Assembly (NCBI RefSeq): GCF_019704135.1 | Contig: NZ_AP024355.1 | Location: forward strand, 3,032,001 to 3,096,000 | From: Desulfuromonas versatilis | Lineage (GTDB): Bacteria; Desulfobacterota; Desulfuromonadia; Desulfuromonadales; NIT-T3 | Length of the DNA stretch: 64,000 nucleotides | Reading direction: 5' to 3' | Shown here: piece after piece, positions 44,814 through 54,162 of the stretch | How the letters are laid out: each line of letters begins with the position of its first letter | Numbering within the stretch: position 1 is the stretch's first letter | Position numbers and translations under genes: made by a program | The notes under the pieces: generated by a model | What the model saw: only the letters and a program-made list of their open reading frames with translations | The model's database searches: none | What the model was told of the DNA's origin: nothing

Positions 44814-45557
44814 TTATTTCGGATCGGTATTGAACCACTTCCGGTAGAGCGCCAGGTAAGTGCCGTCGTCCTTGAGCTTTTTCAGGGCGGCGTTGACCTT
44901 GGGCACCAACTCGCTCCCCTTGGGAAAGGCGATGCCGTAGGACTGACCCATGTAGAGGGGGCCGACGACCTTGACCTGGCCCTTGCCGGCGGTACGCATG
45001 AATTCGGCGATGACCGGCGAATCGAAGATCACCGCGTCGGCGCCGCCGGTCATCAGCTCGAGGAACATGGCGTCGTTGTTGGGAAAGAGCTTGACGTCCT
45101 TGGCCTGGGCCTTTTCCTTGACGAAGTCGGCGCTGGTGGTGGCGAGTTTGGTCGAGACGACTTTGCCCTTGAGGTCCTCGACGCTCTGGATGCCCTCGTT
45201 GTCGGATTTGACCAGGATCAGCAGCCCGGCGTCGTAATAGGGGTCGGAGAAGTCAACCACCTCGGCGCGCTCGGGCTTGATGGTCATGCCGGCGATGCCG
45301 ACGTCGAGCTGGCCGGTCTGCAGGCCGGGGATGATGCCGTTGAAATCCATCGGCTGCAGGGTGTAGTCGACACCTATCTGCTTGGCGATGGCGTCCCAGA
45401 GCTCGATATCGAAACCGGTGTGTTTGCCGCTGCTGTCCTTGAATTCAAAAGGGGGGAAATTGGTGTCGGTAGCGACGGTCAGCTTGGCGGCCAGGGCGCC
45501 GCCGGCAAAGCTAAGGAGAAACAGCAGTACTGAGAGAAGCTTGAACGCGTTTTTCAT
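44814..45557 (-). CDS. glnH: Polar amino-acid ABC transporter periplasmic binding protein (GlnH-like)
   Basis: The 247-residue protein has a signal peptide ([17 protein letters not shown]) and the solute-binding family 3 pattern: [51 protein letters not shown] and [12 protein letters not shown]. The GxxxxPER(A) and FSDPYY region resembles glutamine binders. It is first in the operon and is separated from the permease by a hairpin, which would favour excess binding protein. The 297 bases between it and the MocR gene contain no other feature that I can see. Confidence 0.92.
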   Translation of the reverse strand: MKNAFKLLSVLLFLLSFAGGALAAKLTVATDTNFPPFEFKDSSGKHTGFDIELWDAIAKQIGVDYTLQPMDFNGIIPGLQTGQLDVGIAGMTIKPERAEVVDFSDPYYDAGLLILVKSDNEGIQSVEDLKGKVVSTKLATTSADFVKEKAQAKDVKLFPNNDAMFLELMTGGADAVIFDSPVIAEFMRTAGKGQVKVVGPLYMGQSYGIAFPKGSELVPKVNAALKKLKDDGTYLALYRKWFNTDPK

Positions 45558-45854
45558 GATGCCTCCGTTTCCGTTGAATTGAATCTGCCGTCAAAAAGGG
45601 CCCCCGGGGGAGCGCGCATAACTGGTCAAGCTTACCAGCATTTTCCAGAAAAAAAAGATCCCGGAGGTGCCGAACCGGCAGGAGGCGTTCCCAGGTGCGG
45701 CCTTGCCATTCCAGGGATGCCGCCCCCCCCTCGCAGCTTGGACCAGCGGGAGGACCTGCAGGCGGCCCGCATCTGCCCCCACAAAAATATTGAGAACTGG
45801 ACCTACAATTGGGGACAACAGGCGGTTAGTATTTACTTCACCGAAAGGAAAATC

Positions 45855-47249
45855 TCAAGGACACAGGCGGGCCAGCAGGCCGATCCCCTGTTCGATGTCG
45901 GCGGCGCTCAGCCCGCCGAAGCCGAGCAGGAGCGTGATACCGCAGGGCTCCCCCGCAGCATAGAAGTCGGACAGGGGCAGGATACGGATGCCTTCCTGGC
46001 CGGCGCGCTGGAGGATTTCGGCTTCGCCGGGCAAGCAGTCGGTCAACTGGAGGACCACGTGGAGCCCCGCCCCCTGGCCGACGACCTTCGCCCTGGGGCC
46101 GAAGTGCCTCTCGATGGCCCGCAGCATGACGTCGTGCTTCTTTTTGTAGAAGATGCGCATGCGCCGGACGTGCCGCTCCCAGTGGCCCTGCTCCATGAAG
46201 GCGGCCATGGCGCGCTGCTCCAGCAGCGGGACGGCGGGCTGGTAGTTCCTGAACAGCCGGCGGTAGGCGGCGAGCAGCCCGGGGGGCAGCACCATGTAGC
46301 TCAGGCGCAGCGCCGGGGACAATACCTTGGAGAAGGTCCCCAGGTAGACGATGTTCCCCTGCGGCCGCAGCCCCTGCAGGGAAGGGATGGGGCGCCCCTG
46401 GTAGCGCAGTTCGCTGTCGTAGTCATCCTCGATGACCAGGTTGCCCCCCTTCTCGGCCCAGTCGATCAGCTTCAGCCGGTTGGCCACCGGCATGACGTGC
46501 CCCAGGGGCAGCTGGTGCGAGGGGGTGATGTAGGCGATGGTGCCGGCGCTGGCCCGAAGGGCGTCGAGATCGAGGCCGGCCGTCCCGACCTCGACGGGGA
46601 TCACGGCAAACCCATGGTTCCGGAAAATGTCCCGGGGCAGGTGGTAGCCGGGGTTTTCCACCGCCACCGAGAGGTGGAGCCCCCTGACCAACTGCGCGAC
46701 GATGTCCAGGCTCTGCTGCAGGCCGGCGCAGACCAGGATCTGCCCGGGGTCGCAGAGCACGCCCCGCGAACGCTCCAGGTAACGCTGGATGTTGCAGCGC
46801 AGCCCCCATTCCCCCTGGGGGTCGCCGTACTGGGCCAGATCGCCCGAGCCGGCGCGCAGGGCGCTCAGCAGGCAGCGCCGCCAGAGGGCGGCCGGAAAAC
46901 TCTGCGGGTCGAGGCGCGCGGGATGAAAATCGAAGCGGCAAGATTCTGCCTTCCCGGGTAACGGGCGCCGGTCGCGCGGCCGTTTCGGCAAAGCCTGCGG
47001 GGCAGCCTCAGGATCGAGGGCCGAGATGAAATAGCCGCTGCGGGACCGGCTGTAGACGTACCCCTCGGCCAACAGTTCCTGAAAGGCACCCTCGACGGTG
47101 TTGCGGCTGACGGCCAATTCCGCCGCCAACTCCCGCACCGACGGGAGCCGGGAATGGGCCGGCAGCTTCCCGCTGAGAATCCGCTCGCGGATCTGCTGGT
47201 AGAGTTGCTGGTACAACGGAGCAGGGTCGCCGGGGTTCAGGGTAAACAT
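45855..47249 (-). CDS. MocR/PdxR-type transcription regulator (GntR helix-turn-helix plus aminotransferase domain)
   Basis: The 464-residue protein has a winged-helix GntR domain (residues 1-75: PLYQQLYQQIRERILSGKL, LPSVRELAAELAVSRNT) and a fold-type I aminotransferase-like domain (100-464) with the PLP-binding lysine in YLGTFSKVLSPALRLSY. MocR regulators sense PLP or amino acids, often controlling vitamin B6 or amine metabolism. It is divergent from the FMN-binding protein gene with a 56-base shared promoter region, so control of that gene is likely. Confidence 0.9.
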   Translation of the reverse strand: MFTLNPGDPAPLYQQLYQQIRERILSGKLPAHSRLPSVRELAAELAVSRNTVEGAFQELLAEGYVYSRSRSGYFISALDPEAAPQALPKRPRDRRPLPGKAESCRFDFHPARLDPQSFPAALWRRCLLSALRAGSGDLAQYGDPQGEWGLRCNIQRYLERSRGVLCDPGQILVCAGLQQSLDIVAQLVRGLHLSVAVENPGYHLPRDIFRNHGFAVIPVEVGTAGLDLDALRASAGTIAYITPSHQLPLGHVMPVANRLKLIDWAEKGGNLVIEDDYDSELRYQGRPIPSLQGLRPQGNIVYLGTFSKVLSPALRLSYMVLPPGLLAAYRRLFRNYQPAVPLLEQRAMAAFMEQGHWERHVRRMRIFYKKKHDVMLRAIERHFGPRAKVVGQGAGLHVVLQLTDCLPGEAEILQRAGQEGIRILPLSDFYAAGEPCGITLLLGFGGLSAADIEQGIGLLARLCP

Positions 47250-47305
47250 GGGCAGCATCCGCAAGACGACGTGTAATTGATAACAACAAAAAAGGAGTTC
47301 AAACG

Positions 47306-47677
47306 ATGATACCTGAAAAACTGCTCGAAATTCTCAAACAGGACGGCGTGGTCGCCATCGCCACCCTGGGCCAGGACGGCCCGCACATGGTCAACACCTG
47401 GAACAGCTACATCCGCATCTCCGCCGAGGGCAACCTGCTGATCCCCGCCGGGTACATGCACCGCACCGAGGCGAATATCGCCCACAACCCCGAGGTGCTG
47501 CTGACCCTGGCCAGCAGCAAGGTTCAGGGCCTGCACGGTCCGGGGGCCGGTTTTCTGATTAAAGGCAAGGCCGCCTTTGAAACCTCCGGCCCGGACTTCG
47601 AGCTGATGAAGGCCAAGTTCAGCTGGCTGCGCGCCGCCCTGGTGGTGACACCGGCCGAGGTGACCCAAACCTGGTAA
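47306..47677 (+). CDS. FMN-binding protein of the pyridoxamine-oxidase-like split barrel family
   Basis: The 123-residue protein closely follows the Desulfovibrio vulgaris FMN-binding protein pattern: EILKQDGVVAIATLGQDGPH, MVNTWNSYI, MHRTEANIAHN and GPGAGFLIKGKAAF. It is a small split-barrel FMN protein, dimeric in known members, whose physiological role is unclear. It is divergently linked to a PLP-type MocR regulator, so a link to B6 or redox physiology can be inferred. AAAGGAG lies before the ATG. Confidence 0.88.
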   Translation: MIPEKLLEILKQDGVVAIATLGQDGPHMVNTWNSYIRISAEGNLLIPAGYMHRTEANIAHNPEVLLTLASSKVQGLHGPGAGFLIKGKAAFETSGPDFELMKAKFSWLRAALVVTPAEVTQTW

Positions 47678-47704
47678 GCGGTTTTTCTCCAGGGCTGCAA
47701 CAGG

Positions 47705-47771
47705 AAACTGCTGGCGCCAGCGGCGGCTCCAGCAGTTTCTTCATTTCAACGCCGATGACTGAAAAAGTCAA
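47705..47771. repeat. Dispersed hairpin repeat, copy 2
   Basis: Homologous to 43064-43130: same AACTGCTGG/CCAGCAGTT stem and same TTTCAACGCCGATG tail, in direct orientation. It follows the FMN-binding gene and may act as its transcript end. Confidence 0.75.
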
Positions 47772-47866
47772 CCTGCCAGGTGGAGCGAAGGCCCCGCAGA
47801 CAGCGCGAATCCCCTTCACTTTTCCCCCCTTGTCACCGCGAGCCGTTCCATGCTAGCGTGCTGGGC

Positions 47867-48193
47867 ATGACCAATCACGGGTTCCTCCACCCTTACCGAA
47901 AGTCCCTGCTGCGCTTCGTCCTGCTGGCTTTCGTCATCCTCGCCTCCGGCGGTGCATATTCCGCCGACCTCGGGACCTCCCGGGGCGTCGAGGAGATCTG
48001 TTTCCAGGTCAAGGTCACCCCCGACTCGTCCAACCTCGGCGTCACCAAAACCATCCAGGTTTTTCACGTCACCCAGGTATTCTCCCCCCAGGCTCTTTGC
48101 TGCCTGCACCTCGCCGCCACCAGGCCCGCCCCGCGAAGCACCCTGGCCGCCCTGGTACCGGCCACCCCCTGCCGCGCCCCACCCGCAGTCTGA
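47867..48193 (+). CDS. Hypothetical exported small protein (uncertain)
   Basis: The 108-residue frame has a good signal peptide (SLLRFVLLAFVILASGGAYS) and then a mixed sequence with CCLHLAATRP. No domain is recognised. The C-terminal end is Pro/Ala rich as expected of GC-rich noncoding frames, so only the signal peptide argues for reality. It precedes secDF by 136 bases on the same strand. Confidence 0.4.
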   Translation: MTNHGFLHPYRKSLLRFVLLAFVILASGGAYSADLGTSRGVEEICFQVKVTPDSSNLGVTKTIQVFHVTQVFSPQALCCLHLAATRPAPRSTLAALVPATPCRAPPAV

Positions 48194-48328
48194 CAAACCT
48201 TTAATTCCCATAAAAACCAAGCGGTTTTCCGCTGGGGGGTGCCCTCGTGCGCCCACCCCGAGACAACATCATATCGATGCCGCCTCCGCCCACGCGCGCC
48301 CGAAGGCGGCCTGAAAGGAATAGCAACC

Positions 48329-50929
48329 GTGTCCAGACAACCCCATTGGCGGGCAGGCCTGACGGTCTTTCTGCTGCTGTTATCCATCGTCTACCTGGCC
48401 CCGACCCTGAACGCCACCCTCCCCGCCTGGTGGAAATCCCCCCTGCCCCAGCAGCGGATCAGCCTCGGGCTCGACCTGCAGGGGGGCTCACACCTGGTGC
48501 TCGACGTGCAGACCGAGGCGGCCGTCGAGGGCTACCTCGATCGGCTTGCCACCGATCTCGAAGACGGCCTGAACGCCGCCAAGACTCCCTTCAAGAAGAT
48601 CGCCCGGGCCGGCGGCGATGGACTGAAACTCTCCATTTACGACCAGGAGTCGCTGGCTGCCCTCACCGCGCTGGTGAAGAAATCCCACCCCGAACTCCGG
48701 GTGGAGCCCGGCCCCGACGAGGGCGCCCTGATCCCGGTGGAGATCCGCATCCCCGACCAGCCTCTCCAGGAGCTCAAGGACCGCACGGTGCTGCAGGCGC
48801 TGGAAACGATCCGCAACCGCATCGACCAGTTCGGCGTGGCCGAGCCGGTGGTCCAGCGCGAAGGCGCCGAGCACATCGTGGTCCAGCTCCCCGGCATCAA
48901 GGACCCGCAGCGGGCCATCGAGCTGATCGGCAAGACCGCCCGGCTGGAGTTTCGCCTGCTCGATGAAAACGCCGATCCGACCCGCCCTTCCACCCTGGCG
49001 GAGGATGTCGAAATCCTCATGGAGAAGCGGGTCGATGACGCCGGCATCGAAGTGGGCCGGACCCCGCTGGCGGTGAAAAAGCGCGCCGTCATCACCGGCG
49101 AACTTCTCAAGGACGCCCAGGTGCGCATCGACACCCGGTTCAACCGCCCCTACGTGGCCATCGACTTCGACACGGTCGGGGCGCGGATCTTCGACCAGAT
49201 CACCGCCGCCAACGTCGGCAAGCGTTTCGCCATCGTCCTCGACGACACGATCTATTCGGCGCCGGTGATCCAGGAGCGCATCTCCGGCGGCAGTGCCCAG
49301 ATCAGCGGCACCTTCACCGGCAAGGAGGCCGCCGACCTGGCCATCGTGCTGCGCGCCGGTTCGCTGCCGGCACCGGTCAAGATCATCCAGAACCTGACCG
49401 TCGGCCCCTCCCTGGGCCAGGATTCGATCCACAAGGGGCTGCTGGCCGGCGCCACGGGGGTGCTGCTGGTCGTCCTGTTCATGGTCGGCTACTACCGCTT
49501 CGCCGGCCTGGTGGCCAACGTCGGCCTGGTGCTCAACGTCGTCTACCTGATGGGGATGCTGGCGGCCCTGGGCGCCACCCTGACCCTGCCGGGGATCGCC
49601 GCCATCGTGCTGCTGGTGGGGATGTCCGTCGACTCCAACGTGCTGATCTTCGAACGCATCAAGGAAGAGCTGCGCCTCGGCCGAACGCCGGGGACCAGCC
49701 TGGCCGCGGGTTACGACAAGGCGTTTCTGACCATCATGGACTCGCACGTGACCACCCTGATCACCGCGGCGGTGCTGTTCCAGTTCGGCACCGGGCCGGT
49801 CAAGGGGTTCGCCGTGTCGCTGAGCCTGGGCATCATCATCAACCTGTTCACCTCGCTGGTGGCCACCCGGGTCATCTTCGACCTGGTCCACCGCCGCTCT
49901 CCGCTGAAAAACAGCAGCTTCGGCGGCTCCGGCTTCCGCGTGTTCCAGCGGCTGCACTTCGACTTCATCGGCAAACGGGCCATCGCCTTCGCCCTCTCGG
50001 CGCTCATCCTGCTCACCGGCCTGGTGGGGATCGTGCAGATCTCCCGGGGCAAGGCCAACCTAGGGATCGACTTCACCGGCGGCACCGCCGTGCAGCTCAA
50101 GTTCGACCAGCCCACCTCGCTGGAGAGCGCCCGCGACATCCTGGCCCGCCAGGGGCTCAAGGAGGCGACCCTGCAGGAGATCCGCGAGGGGAACAAGCTG
50201 CTGATCAAGGCTGGCAAGGGGACCGGCGGCGAGCAGAGCGTCGCCGAGACGATCAAAAGCGCCTTCCGCCAGGAACTGCCCGAAAACCCCTTCGTGGTGG
50301 AATCGTCCAGCGAAATCGGCCCCTCCATCGGCCACAAGCTCAAGCAGGACACCCTGGTGGCGGTGGCCATCTCCCTGCTCGGCATCCTCTGCTACGTCGG
50401 CTGGCGCTTCGACCTGAAGTTCGCCGTCGGCGCCCTGGCCGCCACCCTGCACGACGTGGTCGCCATGTTCGCGGTCTTCTTCCTGCTCGGCAAGGAGATC
50501 AACCTGCTGTTCATCACCGCCGTGCTGACCATCGCCGGCTATTCGCTGACCGACACGGTGGTGGTCTTCGACCGCACCCGCGAGAACCTGCGGAAAGCCG
50601 GCAACGAACCGATCCCCGGCGTCTTCAACCGCAGCCTCAACGAGGTGCTCTCGCGCACCATCGTCACCTCGCTCACCACCTTCCTCGCCGCCTTCGCCCT
50701 CTACCTGTTCGGCGGCGAGGTGATCCACGACTTCGCCTTCGCCCTGGTGGTCGGGGTGCTCATCGCCACCTACTCCTCCATCTTCGTGGCCAGCCCGGTG
50801 GTGGTGGAGTGGTACCTGCGGGAGAAAAAGAAGCCCGGCTCCTCGGATTCTGGTGCGCTACCGGAATCCGGGGAGAGGCCTACACCCGTTGCCGTGGAGG
50901 CTCCGGCGGTGGTCGGCAAGCTGCGCTGA
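48329..50929 (+). CDS. secDF: SecDF fused protein-export membrane protein
   Basis: The 866-residue protein is SecD (residues about 1-540) joined to SecF (about 560-840). SecD features are ISLGLDLQGGSHLVLDV, the P1 domain with IRNRIDQFGVAEPVVQREG, and the helices with LVGMSVDSNVLIFERIKEEL. SecF features are GIDFTGGTAVQLKF and TIAGYSLTDTVVVFDRTREN. SecDF uses proton motive force to pull exported proteins through SecYEG. A GTG start at 48329 after GAAAGG fits best; the open frame extends further. Separate secD and secF genes may exist elsewhere. A terminator follows. Confidence 0.93.
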   Translation: MSRQPHWRAGLTVFLLLLSIVYLAPTLNATLPAWWKSPLPQQRISLGLDLQGGSHLVLDVQTEAAVEGYLDRLATDLEDGLNAAKTPFKKIARAGGDGLKLSIYDQESLAALTALVKKSHPELRVEPGPDEGALIPVEIRIPDQPLQELKDRTVLQALETIRNRIDQFGVAEPVVQREGAEHIVVQLPGIKDPQRAIELIGKTARLEFRLLDENADPTRPSTLAEDVEILMEKRVDDAGIEVGRTPLAVKKRAVITGELLKDAQVRIDTRFNRPYVAIDFDTVGARIFDQITAANVGKRFAIVLDDTIYSAPVIQERISGGSAQISGTFTGKEAADLAIVLRAGSLPAPVKIIQNLTVGPSLGQDSIHKGLLAGATGVLLVVLFMVGYYRFAGLVANVGLVLNVVYLMGMLAALGATLTLPGIAAIVLLVGMSVDSNVLIFERIKEELRLGRTPGTSLAAGYDKAFLTIMDSHVTTLITAAVLFQFGTGPVKGFAVSLSLGIIINLFTSLVATRVIFDLVHRRSPLKNSSFGGSGFRVFQRLHFDFIGKRAIAFALSALILLTGLVGIVQISRGKANLGIDFTGGTAVQLKFDQPTSLESARDILARQGLKEATLQEIREGNKLLIKAGKGTGGEQSVAETIKSAFRQELPENPFVVESSSEIGPSIGHKLKQDTLVAVAISLLGILCYVGWRFDLKFAVGALAATLHDVVAMFAVFFLLGKEINLLFITAVLTIAGYSLTDTVVVFDRTRENLRKAGNEPIPGVFNRSLNEVLSRTIVTSLTTFLAAFALYLFGGEVIHDFAFALVVGVLIATYSSIFVASPVVVEWYLREKKKPGSSDSGALPESGERPTPVAVEAPAVVGKLR

Positions 50930-50946
50930 GTCAGGGCAGGAGATTG

Positions 50947-50979
50947 AAACGGAGGATCGGCCGGCCGATCCTCCGTTTT
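50947..50979 (+). terminator. Terminator after secDF
   Basis: A palindrome AAACGGAGGATCGG / CCGATCCTCCGTTTT around CCGG lies 18 bases past the stop, ending in TTTT. Confidence 0.85.
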
Positions 50980-51057
50980 GAAATCCCCCTCAATCCCCCT
51001 TTGTCAAAGGGGGACCTTTGTTTGGCCCCTTTACCAAAGGGGTGCTAGGGGGGCGGG
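50980..51057. repeat. AAATCCCCCTCAATCCCCC palindromic element, copy a
   Basis: The stretch begins GAAATCCCCCTCAATCCCCC then a TTTGTCAAAGGGGG hairpin and a degenerate inverted second half (CCCCTTTACCAAAGGGG). Related copies are at 56358-56480, 56869-56983 and 63418-63519. The last base abuts the stop codon of the following minus-strand gene. Confidence 0.8.
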
Positions 51058-52116
51058 CTATCCGGGCCGAAGCAGAGCAGAGATCTCCCCTGCCTCGGGA
51101 TGGAGTTTTGTCATCGCTGCCAGGCCTCGGGCGGTCTTCTGCTCCCAGGAGGCTCCGCGGGCCTTCAGGGCTTCCCAGGCCTGCAGAAGATCGCCCGGGC
51201 GCTCCTCACCAAGTACGGTGAACAGAAGAGAGGCCTGCCGCAGATCCTTGGCCCTTTTCACCTGCTCCGAAACAGGCCGCTCCTGCGCCACAATCAGCTT
51301 GTGGAACGCATAGCGGGCGGGATCGGGGATATTGACCAGGACCCCCGTCGAGTCGATGACGGCTGCCGGCTGCGGGGCCTCGATCAGATAGTCGAGGTAT
51401 TTGAGCCCCTGCGCGGCGGTCCTGAACTTGGGGACAGGGACAGGCCGGTATTCCTCCCTCTTGTTCTTGGCCGGAGTCAGCACATCCACCCGAAGAGGGC
51501 TCTTGCGCACCTTGAAAGAGGTCGATGGGCTGTTGGGATCAAAGGAAGGTACCGGGGAAAAACCCATCTGCAGGCGTTCCAGGGCACCGGGAAGGTCGGC
51601 CTCCGGCAACTCCGGAATCGCTACGTCCAGATCCCGCTCCCAGGCAATGTCCACATCCTGCGTTTCGAGCCCCCGCCTCTCCCACCGGCAACCCAGCAGG
51701 TTCCCCATGCTCGCAAAGGCGTGCGTGCCGACCAGGACGGCCCCCATCCGGAACACCCCCGCATCGGCCAGGGATTGCAGCACCCGGACATGGGCATGCG
51801 TCGCAGTGATTGCTCCCCCGACGCGCAGTTGGGCACAGAGCCTTTGGATGCTCTGCTGGTCCGCCCGAAAGCTTTCTTTTTCCCCCTCGAACTTCGCCAC
51901 GAGGCGATTCAGTTCGGGGCCTGCCCTGCCGATATAGACCTGTTTGCGCTCTCCGCCAGGCTCGGAATACTGGAAGTAGTAGTAGGTCTCTCCCTTGACG
52001 ATCTTCTTCACGAATCCGCCCCGAAGAGAGCCGATGGACCGCTGTGCCTCCAAGGCTGTCAGTTGCTCCATCAACTCGGCATAAAGTGTCTGGGTTTCGA
52101 GCGGTATCCGTTTCAT
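51058..52116 (-). CDS. GSU2403-family nucleotidyltransferase-fold protein
   Basis: The 352-residue protein matches the GSU2403/NTP_transf_8 type: an N-terminal part with YYYFQYSEPGGERKQVYIG, a nucleotidyltransferase-like core with VLVGTHAFASMGNLLG and ETQDVDIAWE (two acidic residues spaced as in the polymerase-beta fold), and a C-terminal region. Function is unknown; similar folds occur in MNT and AbiEii toxin-antitoxin or defence proteins, and the gene adjoins CRISPR. No HEPN partner is visible. A TATACTCA operator-like set precedes it. Related G. sulfurreducens genes give the family name. Confidence 0.75.
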   Translation of the reverse strand: MKRIPLETQTLYAELMEQLTALEAQRSIGSLRGGFVKKIVKGETYYYFQYSEPGGERKQVYIGRAGPELNRLVAKFEGEKESFRADQQSIQRLCAQLRVGGAITATHAHVRVLQSLADAGVFRMGAVLVGTHAFASMGNLLGCRWERRGLETQDVDIAWERDLDVAIPELPEADLPGALERLQMGFSPVPSFDPNSPSTSFKVRKSPLRVDVLTPAKNKREEYRPVPVPKFRTAAQGLKYLDYLIEAPQPAAVIDSTGVLVNIPDPARYAFHKLIVAQERPVSEQVKRAKDLRQASLLFTVLGEERPGDLLQAWEALKARGASWEQKTARGLAAMTKLHPEAGEISALLRPG

Positions 52117-52146
52117 GAAAATGTCCGTTCCCGGCTTCTCGCATCC

Positions 52147-52227
52147 GTTATACTCATATTACTAAAAACCTGATGATAACAAACCCCGAAGTGGTTATAC
52201 TCAGGTTTCAAATAAACTGAGTATAAC
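52147..52227 (-). promoter_or_regulatory. GTTATACTCAG inverted repeat plus half site upstream of the GSU2403-family gene
   Basis: GTTATACTCAG (52194-52204) and CTGAGTATAAC (52217-52227) form an 11-bp perfect inverted repeat, and GTTATACTCAT recurs at 52147-52157. They lie 31-111 bases upstream of the start codon on the minus strand, so a repressor or autoregulatory site is plausible. Confidence 0.5.
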
Positions 52228-52305
52228 TATGCCCGCGGATTTGTCCAGGGGGTAGTTTTTTCCAACTGCCCAAAACCCGTCGGAATTTTCCCAGCGCCCC
52301 TGGTA

Positions 52306-54162
52306 TCTTCATTGGGGCCGGGGCGGAAATGCCCCGGAAGACCCTGGCCGGTGCGGCGCTGGGCTCTTTCGGGCTGGCGCTTCAATGAGGCCGGGGCGGA
52401 AATGCCCCGGAAGACGATGGTGTTGCCCCGGATGGTGATCCCCTCCAGGGCGCTTCAATGAGGCCGGGGCGGAAATGCCCCGGAAGACCCCGAGTCCGAT
52501 TTTCTCCACCTGGTTGAGGTCGAAGCTTCAATGAGGCCGGGGCGGAAATGCCCCGGAAGACGACCGCCTTGCCCCCGTTGGCCGCCGTCTCGCGCACGCT
52601 TCAATGAGGCCGGGGCGGAAATGCCCCGGAAGACACATCATCACCGTCAACTGGGAGGTTGAAATGGTTGCTTCAATGAGGCCGGGGCGGAAATGCCCCG
52701 GAAGACCGCGAGGACGGCCACCTCGGTAATGGTCGCAGCTGGCTTCAATGAGGCCGGGGCGGAAATGCCCCGGAAGACAACGTCGCACGACGGGACGGGT
52801 TCAGCTGACCATTGCTTCAATGAGGCCGGGGCGGAAATGCCCCGGAAGACGTGTCGCTGATGTTTTTCGGCTTGCAGTCCTGCTCGCTTCAATGAGGCCG
52901 GGGCGGAAATGCCCCGGAAGACCCGCAGAAGAGGATCATTTTTCCCACCTTGCGGCGATGCTTCAATGAGGCCGGGGCGGAAATGCCCCGGAAGACCAGG
53001 TGATCCGGCAGGCCGTCGCGGAGATTCGGACGGCTTCAATGAGGCCGGGGCGGAAATGCCCCGGAAGACTCAAGCATGTCTCCGGCGGCTGGTCGGTTCT
53101 GGGCGTGCTTCAATGAGGCCGGGGCGGAAATGCCCCGGAAGACCTTCGGATTGGCCCGAACGTTCTATCTCGTCCACCCGCTTCAATGAGGCCGGGGCGG
53201 AAATGCCCCGGAAGACCTTTCACAACGCTATACACGCTGGGCTGAGCGTGATGCTTCAATGAGGCCGGGGCGGAAATGCCCCGGAAGACGGATCGGCGGG
53301 AGCCCGGCGCGGGAAATCAGATGCCGCTTCAATGAGGCCGGGGCGGAAATGCCCCGGAAGACGGCCCTCGACCGTTTCCCCGGATTGCAAGACAAGATGC
53401 TTCAATGAGGCCGGGGCGGAAATGCCCCGGAAGACAACCCGGCTTTGAGCAGCCAGCTTTCCTGCTCGATGCCGCTTCAATGAGGCCGGGGCGGAAATGC
53501 CCCGGAAGACATGGAATTATCCCGCCACAAAGACCCCCGCACGTTGCTTCAATGAGGCCGTACATGATGCAGATGCGCTCCACCACGTTGCGCAGCTCGC
53601 CACAAAGACCCCCGCACGTTGCTTCAATGAGGCCGGGGCGGAAATGCCCCGGAAGACGCACCGGGTCGCGGGGGCTGAACTCGCCCGCCCAATTGCTTCA
53701 ATGAGGCCGGGGCGGAAATGCCCCGGAAGACTCCTTCCTTGGGTGCCGATGGTTTACGGTATTAAATGCTTCAATGAGGCCGGGGCGGAAATGCCCCGGA
53801 AGGTGGGACGGCAGCGCCCTGACCGTCAAGGAGCGCCAGGCTTCAATGAGGCCGGGGCGGAAATGCCCCGGAAGATGGCGGCCAGGGTGCAGCTCTACGC
53901 CAACCTCAAGAGGCTTCAATGAGGCCGGGGCGGAAATGCCCCGGAAGCCGACGGAACAGCAAAGCTGTATGTCAGGTCGTGGCGGCTTCAATGAGGCCGG
54001 GGCGGAAATGCCCCGGAAGACCGACAAGCCGACCGAGTTCCCACCCGAGGCCCAGCTTCAATGAGGCCGGGGCGGAAATGCCCCGGAAGCCGGAAGCGCC
54101 CGAAAGCCCCCCGGAGTTGCAGCAAGCTTCAATGAGGCCGGGGCGGAAATGCCCCGGAAGAC
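52306..54162 (-). CRISPR. Type I-G CRISPR array, 26 repeat copies (25 near full length, 1 truncated), 37-bp repeat
   Basis: The repeat reads GCTTCAATGAGG ... CCGGAAGAC on the plus strand (37 bp, with the GGGGC/GCCCC hairpin). Spacers are mostly 35-37 bp (range 33-38). Start positions of the repeats are 52306, 52379, 52452, 52525, 52598, 52670, 52742, 52814, 52886, 52960, 53033, 53107, 53180, 53253, 53326, 53399, 53474, 53546 (truncated), 53621, 53695, 53768, 53840, 53913, 53985, 54055 and 54126. The minus strand ends in ATTGAAGC, as expected for an 8-base crRNA handle, so transcription runs right to left. The repeat at 52306 has three changes and is the trailer. An aberrant unit at 53523-53635 is described in the findings. 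Confidence 0.98.
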
